From an uncultured Verrucomicrobiota bacterium (GTDB lineage Bacteria; Verrucomicrobiota; Verrucomicrobiia; Limisphaerales; CAIQOK01), in contig CAIQOK010000062.1 in NCBI GenBank assembly GCA_903873415.1, positions 1-49,030 of the forward strand: a stretch of DNA of 49,030 nucleotides, written 5' to 3'. The notes beneath the pieces are model-generated. The model did no database searches and had not been told where the DNA came from. It saw only the letters and a program-made list of their open reading frames with translations. Shown here piece after piece: positions 1-9,400 of this stretch. The translations under genes were made by a program, and so were the position numbers. Positions within the stretch are counted from its first letter, which is position 1, and each line of letters begins with the position of its first letter.

Positions 1-654
1 AGTCGAGGTGCGGGTGGAGGAGCTGGTATGAGAGGATCGCACTAATTGGACCTCGGCGAGACGGATGGATTTGGAGTTCATCCCGCAAAGTCTGCCAGCC
101 CCTGCTCACTCCGCATAGATGGGTTTGCCGGGCGGATACGAACGAAACACTTGCGGATGCAGTGGCGGACGTGGGTAATGGTAACACTGAACTGGTTGGG
201 ATGGTGTTCAACGAATTTCAAAAATATCTCCACACTGTTTGAGCCGTTCTGTTCGGATCCGTTTGACTGGGCATATTAAAGCCAGCCACTTGTGGCCTTA
301 AAAACCGACCAACCTGAGGCGGGAACCCTCTTGAACTTTCCTGGGGACTTCGGCGCGGTCATGGGTGGCATCGACACCCCCGTGTGGCATGGTGGGGACG
401 GGTCTGGGGACTAGGAGATTCCTTGAGGACTTGGAAATCAACGGGCTCAATCGGACCAGCAGGTTCGCTGGTCCGGCATCTTCTGGGGCAATACGCCTGT
501 GCTCCGGGGATCACCGAGGAAGATCAGTCTTGGAGGATGGCTGGAATGCGGTAGGCACTCTCACGGGCGGTTTAAGAGCTATGAAAAGGGGACGGAAAGG
601 GGACAGTGGTTTTTGTGTGGCTGTTTGTATTCTTTGCAAACCTTTGATATTCAA
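1..654. other. Stretch with no supported gene
   Basis: No reading frame here looks like a known protein; those present are short and overlap in several frames. The first 31 bases could be the last nine codons of a gene entering from the left on the plus strand (ending ...EELV, stop at 29-31), but that is too short to identify. An 11-base unit, GAAAAGGGGAC then GGAAAGGGGAC, is repeated in tandem at 583-604. A small GCCAC/GTGGC inverted repeat lies near 283-296. The downstream edge is the 3' end of a tRNA gene on the other strand. Confidence 0.6.
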
Positions 655-731
655 TGGTGCATCCGGCAGGACTTGAACCTGCAACCTTCTGATCCGAAGT
701 CAGAAGCTCTATCCAATTGAGCTACGGATGC
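655..731 (-). tRNA. tRNA-Arg (anticodon TCG)
   Basis: Read on the minus strand this folds as a complete cloverleaf: acceptor stem GCATCCG/CGGATGC, D arm GCTC...GAGC, anticodon stem TCTGA/TCAGA with loop CTTCGGA, and T arm GCAGG-TTCAAGT-CCTGC. The loop places TCG at 34-36, so it reads the arginine codon CGA. The 3' CCA is encoded in the DNA (TGG at 655-657 on the plus strand), after discriminator A. The 230 bases between it and the next gene hold no gene I can support. Confidence 0.97.
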
Positions 732-961
732 GACCTGTTTTTTGGCCGGGTTCCGGAAGGTCCCAGCGCATATAGTGAGGACTCTGCGCAAATTTGCCGG
801 GATGGCAAGCTCATTTACTGAGCCGGTTTTGCCCGCATCACGGCGGCCCGTTCAGTCCGGCTGAGGAAGTGCGGGGATCCAGCCGCACAATCTGCGCGGC
901 GCGAAGGTTTTCATCCCTTTTTTCTGTTCGATTGCTCCGGCGCTTTCTCTAAACTGGCCCT

Positions 962-2017
962 GTGACAAATTCGTCCAACGACTCGCTTACCGGGCTGCTG
1001 AAGGCGACATCGCGCTCGTTTTACCTGACCTTGCGGGTGCTGCCCGCAGTGGTGCGTTCGCAAATCGGTCTGGCTTATCTTCTGGCGCGCACCACCGATA
1101 CGATTGCCGACACGGATATTATTCCGCGCAAGGAACGGCTTGAGGCGTTGAGGCGGTTTCGCGCCCGGATTCTCGGGGACAGCGGGTTGCCGCTGGATTT
1201 TGGCAAGCTTGCGGCGGAGCAGGGCGCGGCTGCCGAGCGCCTGCTGTTGGTAAAGGTGGAGGCGGCGCTGGCGGCGCTGGGCACGCTTTCCAGATCCGAT
1301 CAGGACAGGTTGCGCGAGGTGCTAACGGTGATTATCAGCGGACAGGAACTCGACTTGGAACGATTCGCTGCCGCGTCGGTTGGAGCGGTCGTTGTCATTC
1401 AGGCGTTGGAGAACGCCGCCGAACTGGAGGATTACACATATCGGGTGGCCGGCTGTGTGGGCGAGTTTTGGACGAAGATGTGCCGGGCACATGTGTTTCC
1501 GAAAGCCTCTTTAGACGAGGTGCAACTGCTTGCCGACGGGGTGCGTTTCGGTCAAGGCCTGCAATTGGTCAATATTCTCCGGGATCTACCGGCCGATTTA
1601 AAGAATGGCCGTTGCTATCTGCCGCGTGTGGAGTTGAAGGCCATCGGACTGGAGCCGGTCGATCTGCTCAATCCAGACAACGAAGCGCGGCTGCGTCCGC
1701 TTTACAATCAGTGGCTGGATTGTGCCGAGGGTCATTTGCGGGCGGGCTGGGATTATACGAACATGCTGCCGCGGGGCGGCCTCAGACTGCGTCTGGCCTG
1801 CGCCTGGCCGGTGCTGATCGGGTTGGAGACGGTCAAACGGCTGCGGGCAGGCAACATTCTGGATCCCGGGTGCCGGGTGAAAATCAGCCGCCGGGCCGTG
1901 CATCGGATTATTCTGCGCTCGATTTTCGGGCTTCTGTTTCCTGGCGTATGGCGCGGGTTGGCGGGGGGCCGGGGCCGCACGGGGAAAGCAGTTGCATTGC
2001 CAGCGGTTTTGGCGTAA
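962..2017 (+). CDS. Squalene/phytoene synthase family protein
   Basis: Head-to-head prenyl synthase of 351 aa, expected to join two farnesyl or geranylgeranyl diphosphates at the inner membrane face in squalene/hopanoid or carotenoid synthesis. Both aspartate-rich Mg-diphosphate motifs are visible: DTIAD at residues 46-50 and NILRDLPAD with Asp208 and Asp212, followed by a GRCYLP segment typical of the bacterial family. The start is GTG; no in-frame ATG precedes the conserved N-terminal part (SFYLTLRVLP). The C-terminal 60 residues are basic and hydrophobic and could touch the membrane. No other hopanoid or carotenoid gene is adjacent, so the product (squalene or phytoene) cannot be decided from context. 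It is followed after 11 bases by an unrelated secreted protein gene. Confidence 0.9.
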   Translation: MTNSSNDSLTGLLKATSRSFYLTLRVLPAVVRSQIGLAYLLARTTDTIADTDIIPRKERLEALRRFRARILGDSGLPLDFGKLAAEQGAAAERLLLVKVEAALAALGTLSRSDQDRLREVLTVIISGQELDLERFAAASVGAVVVIQALENAAELEDYTYRVAGCVGEFWTKMCRAHVFPKASLDEVQLLADGVRFGQGLQLVNILRDLPADLKNGRCYLPRVELKAIGLEPVDLLNPDNEARLRPLYNQWLDCAEGHLRAGWDYTNMLPRGGLRLRLACAWPVLIGLETVKRLRAGNILDPGCRVKISRRAVHRIILRSIFGLLFPGVWRGLAGGRGRTGKAVALPAVLA

Positions 2018-2028
2018 TAAACAGCGCC

Positions 2029-2820
2029 ATGCAGATTTTCAAATTTTCCTTGGTGGCGTGTGTCGCCGTTTCATTAGCCGGCCCGCTGCGGCTTACGGCT
2101 GCGGATAACGAAGCCCAGGCCGCGGCTCGCGCTGCATTGGCGGAGGCGATGGGTCATTCTGGCGCCGGTTCCCCCTCCGCTGTCTCAGCGCCGGCAGCCG
2201 TTGCATCGGCCAGTTCGGATGACATAGCCATGGCGCGAGCGGCGTTGCACGAAAAGATTCGCCAAACGGAGGGCGTGCTCGCCCCCGTATCCGGTGGCGG
2301 TTACTCGGCCGCAGCGCCTGTTGAGTCAACCCCCGCCGATGCGGCTGAGATAGCCCGTGCGCGCGAAGCACTGCGTCAGGCGATCTACGACAGCGCTGCT
2401 GCCGAGCGGGCTGCCGTCCAAGCGAAATTGGATCGGGCTGCGGAAGCCGAGGCCAAAAAGAAGGCTGTCGCCCAAGCCAAAGCCAATCAGGCCGCGCAGG
2501 CTGCGGCAAAAGCGAAGGCTGCGGCGGAATTGAAGCGCCGTCAGGAATTGGAAGCCAAAGCCGCGGCGCAGCAGAAGGCCGCACACGTCCTGGAGGAACA
2601 AGCCAGGCTGCGCGCCGAGGCCGCGTCGAAAAAGAAGGCTGCAGCCGCGATCAAATCCGCCCCTGCCGCCCCCGCGTTTGTGCAGATGGCTGCTCCGCCC
2701 AGCGGGCTTCCCGCTTCCAAGGAAAGCCGGTTGCAGAAGCTCAATGACGATTACAAGGTGGACCGGATCACCGCCGGTGAATATCATGAGCAGCGGGCCA
2801 AGATTCTGTTGGAACCCTGA
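2029..2820 (+). CDS. Secreted Ala-rich coiled-coil protein with SHOCT-like C-terminus
   Basis: A 263-aa protein with an N-terminal signal peptide (about residues 1-25, ending near LTAADNE). A low-complexity region rich in Ala, Lys, Glu and Gln follows (about 120-215) that should form a long charged helix or coiled coil. The last 32 residues (SRLQKLNDDYKVDRITAGEYHEQRAKIL) match the pattern of the SHOCT/short C-terminal domain, in which an L..L...YK.G.IT..EY...R..IL helix pair is common. Repeats of the type ARAAL(A/H)E and AREALRQAI occur earlier. I chose ATG 2029 because the signal peptide starts there, although the frame stays open far upstream. Function is not known. It lies 11 bases after the synthase gene and is closed by a strong terminator. 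Confidence 0.75.
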   Translation: MQIFKFSLVACVAVSLAGPLRLTAADNEAQAAARAALAEAMGHSGAGSPSAVSAPAAVASASSDDIAMARAALHEKIRQTEGVLAPVSGGGYSAAAPVESTPADAAEIARAREALRQAIYDSAAAERAAVQAKLDRAAEAEAKKKAVAQAKANQAAQAAAKAKAAAELKRRQELEAKAAAQQKAAHVLEEQARLRAEAASKKKAAAAIKSAPAAPAFVQMAAPPSGLPASKESRLQKLNDDYKVDRITAGEYHEQRAKILLEP

Positions 2821-2839
2821 GAAAGACTCTTTCAAACGT

Positions 2840-2869
2840 CCGCCGGGTGAATTCATCCGGCGGTTTTTT
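2840..2869 (+). terminator. Rho-independent terminator
   Basis: Arms CCGCCGG and CCGGCGG flank a near-palindromic GTGAATTCAT centre, so the whole 24 bases form one almost perfect hairpin, followed directly by six T. It lies 20 bases after the stop of the SHOCT-like gene and before lysA, which should make lysA a separate transcription unit. Confidence 0.9.
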
Positions 2870-2897
2870 CATTGCGCCCTCCCACTATTCCCTGACT

Positions 2898-4196
2898 ATG
2901 CACAGCTTCCGTTACTCCGGTAAGAAATTTTTTTGTGAAGGAGTCGATGTTCAAGCGTTGGCCGAGAAATTCGGCACTCCGCTTTACGTCTATTCGCAAG
3001 CCACTTTGGAGGGGCATTTCCAGAAGCTCGACCAGGCCATGTCTGGTGTGGAACATCTGATCTGTTTTGCCGTCAAGTCCAACTCCAACCTCTCCGTGCT
3101 GCGGACGCTGGCCAATCAAGGCGGCGGGTTCGACATTGTCAGCAGCGGCGAACTGCAGCGGGTCATTGCGGCCGGGGGGGATCCCCGGCGTTGTGTTTTT
3201 GCCGGGGTGGGGAAGAGCGAAGAGGAGATTGAATTCGCCCTGCGCCGGGGCGTGTATTCGTTCAACGTGGAGAGCGAGGCGGAGTTGCAGCGGATCAACC
3301 GGGTGGCGGCAGGGCTCAAGAAAGTGGCTCCGGTGGCCATCCGGGTGAACCCGAATGTGGATGCCGGCACGCACGCCAAGATCACCACCGGCACCTACGA
3401 GAACAAGTTCGGCATCGCCTTTGAGGAGATCGAAGGGGTGTATGCCCGGGCGTCCAAGTTGAAGCATTTGCAGCTGAGGGGCTTGCAGATGCACATAGGG
3501 TCGCAGCTCACGGATGTGAAGCCGTTTGAGCTGGCGGTGCGCAAGATTCTGCCGCTGGTGGAGCGGCTCAAGGCGAAATACGCGCTTGAGTTCCTGAGCA
3601 TCGGCGGCGGGTTGGGGATTGTGTATGATCCGGCGCTGGCGAGCGGGGAGGAGGTCTGGTGGGAGACGCCGGCGGCCAAGAAGATTTTGACGCCCAAGAC
3701 TTATGCGGAGCGCCTGATTCCGCTGCTCCAGCCTTTGGGGTTGAGGATTTTGATGGAGCCTGGCCGGTTCATTTCCGGCAATGCCGGGATTTTGGTGACG
3801 AAAGTGGAATATGTGAAGCGCACCGGGAAAAAGAACTTTCTGATTGTGGATGCGGCGATGAACGATCTGATCCGCCCGGCCTTCTACGATGCCTATCACG
3901 AAATTGTGCCGTTGCGGCAGAAGGCGGGCGTGAAGGTTGCCTCCGACGTGGTGGGACCGATCTGCGAGTCGGGGGATTATTTCTGCAAAGACCGGCCGCT
4001 GCCCAAGCTGGGAGAGGGCGACCTGTTGGCGCTGCTGAGCGCCGGAGCCTACGGGTCTGTCATGGGTTCCAATTACAATGCCCGCCCGCTGGCCGCCGAG
4101 GTTCTGGTCAACGGCAAGCAGTTCGCCCCGGTGCGCGAGCGGCAGCCGGTGAAGGAAATCTGGGCGGGTGAAAAAGTGGCGGCGTGGCTGAAGTAG
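2898..4196 (+). CDS. lysA: Diaminopimelate decarboxylase
   Basis: PLP enzyme that decarboxylates meso-diaminopimelate to L-lysine, the last step of lysine synthesis; cytoplasmic. The 432-aa length is normal for LysA. Visible motifs are the PLP lysine in FAVKSN (Lys60), HIGSQ, the glycine loop GGGLG, the phosphate-binding EPGR, the substrate-binding CESGD and the C-terminal AYG...YN.R. I start at ATG 2898 because the in-frame GTG at 2847 lies inside the preceding terminator hairpin. The FIST gene follows after 15 bases and may be co-transcribed. Confidence 0.96.
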   Translation: MHSFRYSGKKFFCEGVDVQALAEKFGTPLYVYSQATLEGHFQKLDQAMSGVEHLICFAVKSNSNLSVLRTLANQGGGFDIVSSGELQRVIAAGGDPRRCVFAGVGKSEEEIEFALRRGVYSFNVESEAELQRINRVAAGLKKVAPVAIRVNPNVDAGTHAKITTGTYENKFGIAFEEIEGVYARASKLKHLQLRGLQMHIGSQLTDVKPFELAVRKILPLVERLKAKYALEFLSIGGGLGIVYDPALASGEEVWWETPAAKKILTPKTYAERLIPLLQPLGLRILMEPGRFISGNAGILVTKVEYVKRTGKKNFLIVDAAMNDLIRPAFYDAYHEIVPLRQKAGVKVASDVVGPICESGDYFCKDRPLPKLGEGDLLALLSAGAYGSVMGSNYNARPLAAEVLVNGKQFAPVRERQPVKEIWAGEKVAAWLK

Positions 4197-4211
4197 AAGC
4201 CGCGAGCATCT

Positions 4212-5399
4212 GTGACCAACGATCATTCAGTTGCGGCGCACTGGGCCGGGGGGTTTGAAGAGGCCGGCCTGCAGGCATGGGCGGAAGAGTTGCGCCGGCA
4301 ATTGACCGCTCCTCGGGTTTCACTCGGCCTGGTGTTTATGGCACCGCGCTTTTTTGAGCATGCAAGCCAGGTTCTGGAGATACTCCGGGTCCATGCCCGG
4401 ATTCCGCTTTTGGTGGGGTGCTCCAGTCAGGGATTGATTGCCGGCGGCAACGAGATCGAGGAACAGGCTGGGTTGGCCTTGGCCCTCTACGCACTGCCGG
4501 GGGCGGAACTCAAGGCCTGTTATTTCACCCACGACCAGATCGGGCAGGCCTCCGCCCCGGACTATTGGCCCGCCCGGACCGGAGTGGCCGCGCACCAGAC
4601 CAACGGTTGGCTGGCGTTCATCGACCCCTTTCATGTGGATAGCGAGGCATGGCTCCAGTCTTGGAACGAGGCTTATGTCTCCCAGCCTGTGTTTGGGGGA
4701 TTGGCCAGCGGGGATTCTGGAGAGCAGCGGACTCAAGTCTATTTGAACGGGGATGTTTTCGAAGAGGGCGGGGTGGCGCTATCCGTGGGCGGGGAAGTGA
4801 AGCTTGCGGGTGTCATCTCTCAAGGTTGCACCCCCATCGGCGAGACATGGACGCTGACCAAGGTGGATCAAAACGTCATTCACGAAATCGGCAACCGGCC
4901 CGCCTATGAAGTTCTGGCGGAGACTTTTGGCACGCTGTCTCCGCAACAGCAGAGTCGCGCCCGGGGAAATCTTTTCCTGGGATTGGTGGTCAACGAATAT
5001 CTCGAGGAGTTTCACCGGGGGGATTTCCTTATCCGTAATCTGCTCGGAGCCGATCCTCGCACGGGCAGCATTGCGGTGGGGGCCCTGCCGCGTCTGGGGC
5101 AGACTGTGCAGTTTCAGCGACGTGATGTGGTGGCAGCGACGGAGGATATGGAGGAGTTGCTGGACATTTCGCGGCGCGAGTTGGGAGGGAATATTGTTTA
5201 TGGCGGGTGTTTGTGCTGCTGCAATGGCCGGGGTCGGAATTTCTTTGGCGGGCCGGATCATGATGCGCAACGGGTGCAGCAGCGCTTCGGGCCGACGGGG
5301 GTGGCGGGCTTTTTTTGCAATGGAGAAATCGGGCCGATCGGCTCCAAAAATTTCCTCCATGGTTACACGGCTTCTCTGGCCTTGTTTGTGCAGAAGTGA
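4212..5399 (+). CDS. FIST N/C domain sensor protein
   Basis: A 395-aa protein with the two-part FIST architecture (F-box and intracellular signal transduction proteins). The N-terminal half carries LLVGCSSQGLIAGGNEIE, as in FIST_N. The C-terminal half carries GCLCCCNGRGRNFF and GFFCNGEIGPIG, the hallmark of FIST_C. The family is thought to bind small ligands such as amino acids and to feed signalling proteins; no kinase, GGDEF or chemoreceptor domain is fused here and none is next door. The start is GTG, 15 bases after lysA. Coupling to lysine metabolism is only a guess from adjacency. Confidence 0.85.
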   Translation: MTNDHSVAAHWAGGFEEAGLQAWAEELRRQLTAPRVSLGLVFMAPRFFEHASQVLEILRVHARIPLLVGCSSQGLIAGGNEIEEQAGLALALYALPGAELKACYFTHDQIGQASAPDYWPARTGVAAHQTNGWLAFIDPFHVDSEAWLQSWNEAYVSQPVFGGLASGDSGEQRTQVYLNGDVFEEGGVALSVGGEVKLAGVISQGCTPIGETWTLTKVDQNVIHEIGNRPAYEVLAETFGTLSPQQQSRARGNLFLGLVVNEYLEEFHRGDFLIRNLLGADPRTGSIAVGALPRLGQTVQFQRRDVVAATEDMEELLDISRRELGGNIVYGGCLCCCNGRGRNFFGGPDHDAQRVQQRFGPTGVAGFFCNGEIGPIGSKNFLHGYTASLALFVQK

Positions 5400-5766
5400 A
5401 TCGGCGGTGGCGGTTTTTGATTTCGGTCAAACCGTTCATGACCTTTGCCGGTGAAGGAGTCTGGAATCCGGAGTGCCGTCAGGCCTGTTTTTGAATTTCT
5501 CCAGCGCCGCGGCCTTCGTGTGCGGCTAAAAACTGATGTCTCTTGCTGTGTTGGGAAAGGGAGCCCAATCCACCAGCGCCGGGTGCGGAGCAATTCCACC
5601 GCGCGGCACCACACTGGCTTGATCACCCACGAGATGGAGAAGACTGTTGTGCAGTGCGGTATCGGTGTTGGAGACCTGAAGTGCCTTCTACATCATTCTA
5701 AAAACCGCATTTGGAACCCACCGCGGGTCTCTGACCATCCGAAAGCACCTTTGAAATGGAGCTGAA
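5400..5766. other. Intergenic stretch before the IS remnant
   Basis: Several overlapping short frames on both strands but none with a recognisable domain or convincing start. It may be decayed sequence flanking the insertion element that begins at 5767. Confidence 0.5.
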
Positions 5767-6270
5767 TGTCAGCGGGCGGTCAAAACCAGCCAGGGATGGG
5801 CGCATGAAAACCGGCCACTTTGAGAGTGGGATTGCGCAGTCGGCGGCGAGAGCCGCATTGATGCGCAATGAACCAACTCAACGTGAGCCTACAACATTCT
5901 ATCACTACGTTGGCCGCCAAAGGCTGGTCGGCACGCAAAATCGCCCGCGAACTGGGTGTGCATCGCGAAACCGTGGGCCGCTATTTGCAGTCGACGACCT
6001 CGAAGTCAAAACTGGCCAATCCGCCCATCGGCTCTGAGGCTGCTTCGGTTTCAAAACCGGCCAATGTGCCCCCCGGTCCAATGCGGGGCGAGCCAGCCAA
6101 TGTGCCCCGCTGTCCGCTGTGATCGAGCAGGGTTTGCTGGCGGGGCTTTCGGCTCAACGCATCTATCAGGACCTGGTCGCCGGGCACGCGTTTACCGGTG
6201 GGTATGATGCGGTCAAACGCTTCATGCGCCGACTGGCGCTCCGGACGTAGCCGCCCTTTCGCCGGCTGCA
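5767..6270 (+). mobile_element. IS21-family element, left end only (decayed)
   Basis: The element appears to begin at 5767 with TGTCAGCGGGCGGTCAAAA, the TG-type terminus common in IS21 relatives. Internal copies of the AAACC(A/G)GCCA motif follow (near 5783 and 5808, again near 6055), resembling the multiple transposase-binding repeats at IS21 ends. It contains the start of istA and then loses homology near 6270. There is no DDE domain, no istB and no right end, so it cannot move on its own. Confidence 0.7.
5868..6270 (+). pseudogene. istA: IS21 transposase IstA, truncated and frameshifted
   Basis: The first frame (from ATG 5868) encodes an N-terminal helix-turn-helix, KIARELGVHRETVGRYL, as in IstA. 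It ends in a stop at 6120-6122. The conserved IstA text resumes in another frame from about 6110 (VIEQGLLAGLSAQRIYQDL, then AVKRFMRRL) and hits TAG at 6248-6250. A PPFRRL stretch beyond that stop still looks like IstA, after which homology vanishes. One frameshift, one nonsense codon and loss of the catalytic core make it dead. Confidence 0.8.
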
Positions 6271-6481
6271 ATTCCATCAGCGCGGTAGTGGTATCTTTCA
6301 CCAAAGCACGGATTTTCAAAAGAACCAGCGGTTTTGCTCCGTGGTTGTACGGATGATCTGCCGACCATTGTATTAAACGTGAAAAACCCGTGGCATAAAA
6401 GAAGGTGCGTGCGGCAAATTTACTGGCATTTTTGAGTTTGCGGTTGGTGTCGCTCACCTGGGAAAAGAGGCTCCCGATTTG
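6271..6481. other. Short unexplained stretch next to the IS break
   Basis: Lies between the broken end of the istA remnant and the stop codon of the minus-strand RCC1 gene. A minus-strand frame from GTG 6457 (VSDTNRKLKNASKFAART...) is open across it and runs into the IS remnant. I do not recognise this product. It may be a piece of a gene cut by the insertion, or chance. Confidence 0.3.
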
Positions 6482-9400
6482 CTACCATTCAACAGCCCGA
6501 TAAAAACGGGTTGGCTGGTTTGTCTGGTCGGAATCTTCAATCAGAATTGATCCTGTCGCTGGCGGATTGGTTAGAATAGGGGTCCAGTCCAAGAGATTGC
6601 TGGACGCCAGAATCACGATAGGCCCGTGACCGGACAAATTCGCCAACTGCCAGGCCGTGGTGGTCGGTGTCAGGTTCACAGCGTTGCTGAATCGGGGTGT
6701 TGAGCGCAGCACGCTTAGAACGGCAGACAGATTTGTGATGGCACCGAAGGTGTTGGTGACAACACAGGCGTAGTTGCCAGCGGCTGTAAGTGGAAGATTT
6801 ACGAGCCTGAGAAACGGATTAGTGGCACCCTGCAGATTCGTTCCGTTGAATTGCCATTGGTAAGTCATAGGCCACGCCCCGACCACCCCTGCAATGAGAG
6901 TCAAGGAAGAGGCGCTGGCCACGGATTGGTTCGGAAATCGTGCAGGTTCCCAAGGCTCCCCGTTGTTAAGCAAGGCAAGGCTATGGAATCCGCCGGCTGA
7001 TATCTGAGTTATGTTGGTCAATCCTGCCGGTAGGACCGTCTGTCCTGTTGAATTCAATCCCCACATGGCGAGCGCGCCGTCTGCCTGCAGCGCCAGGGTG
7101 TGCGCTGCTCCGGCCGAGATAGCGACCACGTTGCTCAATCCTGCTGGAACGGACGATTGGCCATAGGAGTTTGCGCCCCAGGCGACAACGGTTCCGTCCC
7201 CTTTCAATGCGAGGCTGTTCGAGCCGCCTGCGGCAATCGCCACCACACCGGTCAGCCCCAACGGCACATTGGTCTGGCCAGATGCGTTCCAGCCCCAGGC
7301 CACCACGGATCCGTTTGTCCTCAGGGCGAGGCTGTGATATCCCCCGGCGGCAATCCGGACCACTCCGGTCAAATTTGTCGGTGGCAGACTTTGTCCAAAG
7401 TGAGGAGGCAGGATAAACGGACTTGTGCCCGCTCCCCAGGCGATCACAGTGCCATCATTTTTCAATGCTAGGCTATGATACCATCCGGCGGCGATGGCGG
7501 AGACATTTGTTGCTGTGGAGGGAGCTGAAGTTTGGCCATATGTCGACTGTCCCCATGCGCTCAATGTGGTGTTACTACGCAGTGCGAGGCTATGATAAAG
7601 CCCGGCAGCTATTGAGGCAGTATTGGTGAGGGTTGGGGGAATGTTGGTTTGGCCGTAGGTGTTGTTTCCCCAGACCGTCACCCTGCCATTGGCGCGCAAG
7701 GCCAGGCTGTGGAAGCCGCCGCCAGCTGCAGCAACAGCGTTACTCAATCCTTGAGGCACCACACTTTGCCCTCCCCACGGAACGACTTGAGACACCACTA
7801 TCTGGGCGTTGGCGCTTGTTATGGCACCACCTGTGTTGGTTACCACCACGGTGTAGTTTCCGCTGTTCGAGAACTGCAGGTTGACCAGAGTCAGCGAGGG
7901 GTTTGTTGCGTTCAGGAGATTCGTTCCATTCAAACGCCACTGATAGGCCAACGGGGTGGGTGCTGCAGCATTTACTCGCAATGTGGCACTTGACCCCGGC
8001 CATGCCAGGGGCGCAAACGGCTGGGTCAACAGAGTCGGTGGTGGCGAGGTCACAGTCAGTGTGGCGAGAGCACTGTTGGTGAAGCCATAAGGATTGCTGA
8101 CCACCACCCTGTAAGTTCCGGCCTGGTTGGTTTGTAGGTTGGCAAGGGGCAGGGAGGAATTGGTGCCCTCGTTAAGCGGGGACTCATTGAAGAACCACCG
8201 GTAGTCCAGTGGAGGGGTTCCTGCAGCAGTCACGCTGAAAGTCACATTGCTGCTGATTGCTCCGGATTGGCTGATCGGGGAAGCTAGTAGTAATGGAGAC
8301 GTTGCACCGGGAAGAAAAGAAACCTGATCCAGCCATCCAATGTTCCACCCTGCAAATGGGTAGGTATTCGTGTATGTCCACTGGAGTGTCTGGGAGCCGG
8401 AGCCGAGATAGCACGTCTGCTCCACCCATGTGTAGCTCGAACTACCCAGCTGGGCCTGCATCTTGCCATTTGCGTAGAGTCCAAGGCTTACGGGATAGAG
8501 CGAATTCTCAATGGTGGTATACCACCAAAATTTGAGCGTTCCTGGTCCTGTGACCACTGTCTGGAGTGTCGACTTTTGTTGGCTGCCCACAACATCGCCA
8601 ACCTGAGCCGATGCTTCACGATCGCGTGAGGGGTTGGTGGTGATAAACCATGGCAGATCCCCGCTGGTGGTCCAACTCAATTCCGGTGCATTTAAAGCCT
8701 CCTTGAATCCGAGGACGTCGAGATGTCCTCCCGGACTTTCCACCACTCCGTAGGCATTGCTGACCACCGCGCGATAGTCTCCCTGCTGCTCTGTCTGGAG
8801 GTTGGTCAGTGTTAGAGAAGCATTCGTTGCTCCATCCAGATTGATGCCGTTGAATTGCCATTGATACGCCAGTGGGAGCGAGCCTGAAGCTGTCACATAG
8901 AAGATGGCCGACAGCCCAAGCCAGCTAGTTTGATTCGTGGGCGGGGTCAAAACCAATGGAGGCGACAGTAATGTCTTCAAATAAGCATTGGAACTGATCG
9001 CCGAGCCCGAGGCATCTGAGACTACCACCCCATAGAACCCCATGTCGGAAGGCTGGGCATTGATGATTTTCAAAATGGAATTCGTTTCACCGTTCAGAAC
9101 TTGAAGTCCTCGTTTCCATTGGTATCTCAACGGAGGGTTTCCTACAGCACCAATGCTGAAGATTGCGTCCTGACCGCTATGAACAATGCGGTTCAACGGC
9201 TGCTGCACGATCACCACCTTTCCATTCCCTACCAGCGCTAGGCTATGCTGCCCGCCTGCAGCGATTCCAATCACCTTGCTCAGGTTGGTCGGGACGTCTG
9301 ACATGCCAACATTGTTATCTCCCCAAGCGACTACGGTGCCATCGTCTTTTAAGGCGAGGCTATGATTCGAAAAGGCGGCAATCGCCGTTACATTGCTCAA

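Noticed and set aside
2847-2897. Upstream GTG start for lysA
   Set aside because: It lies within the terminator hairpin of the preceding gene, and the added residues are not LysA-like.
2853-4226. 457-aa minus-strand frame
   Set aside because: Antisense to lysA; composition is shadow-like and no domain is visible.
5445-5765. 106-aa plus-strand frame before the IS21 remnant
   Set aside because: No recognisable domain and similar open frames on the other strand; it ends where the IS begins, so it is more likely decayed DNA.
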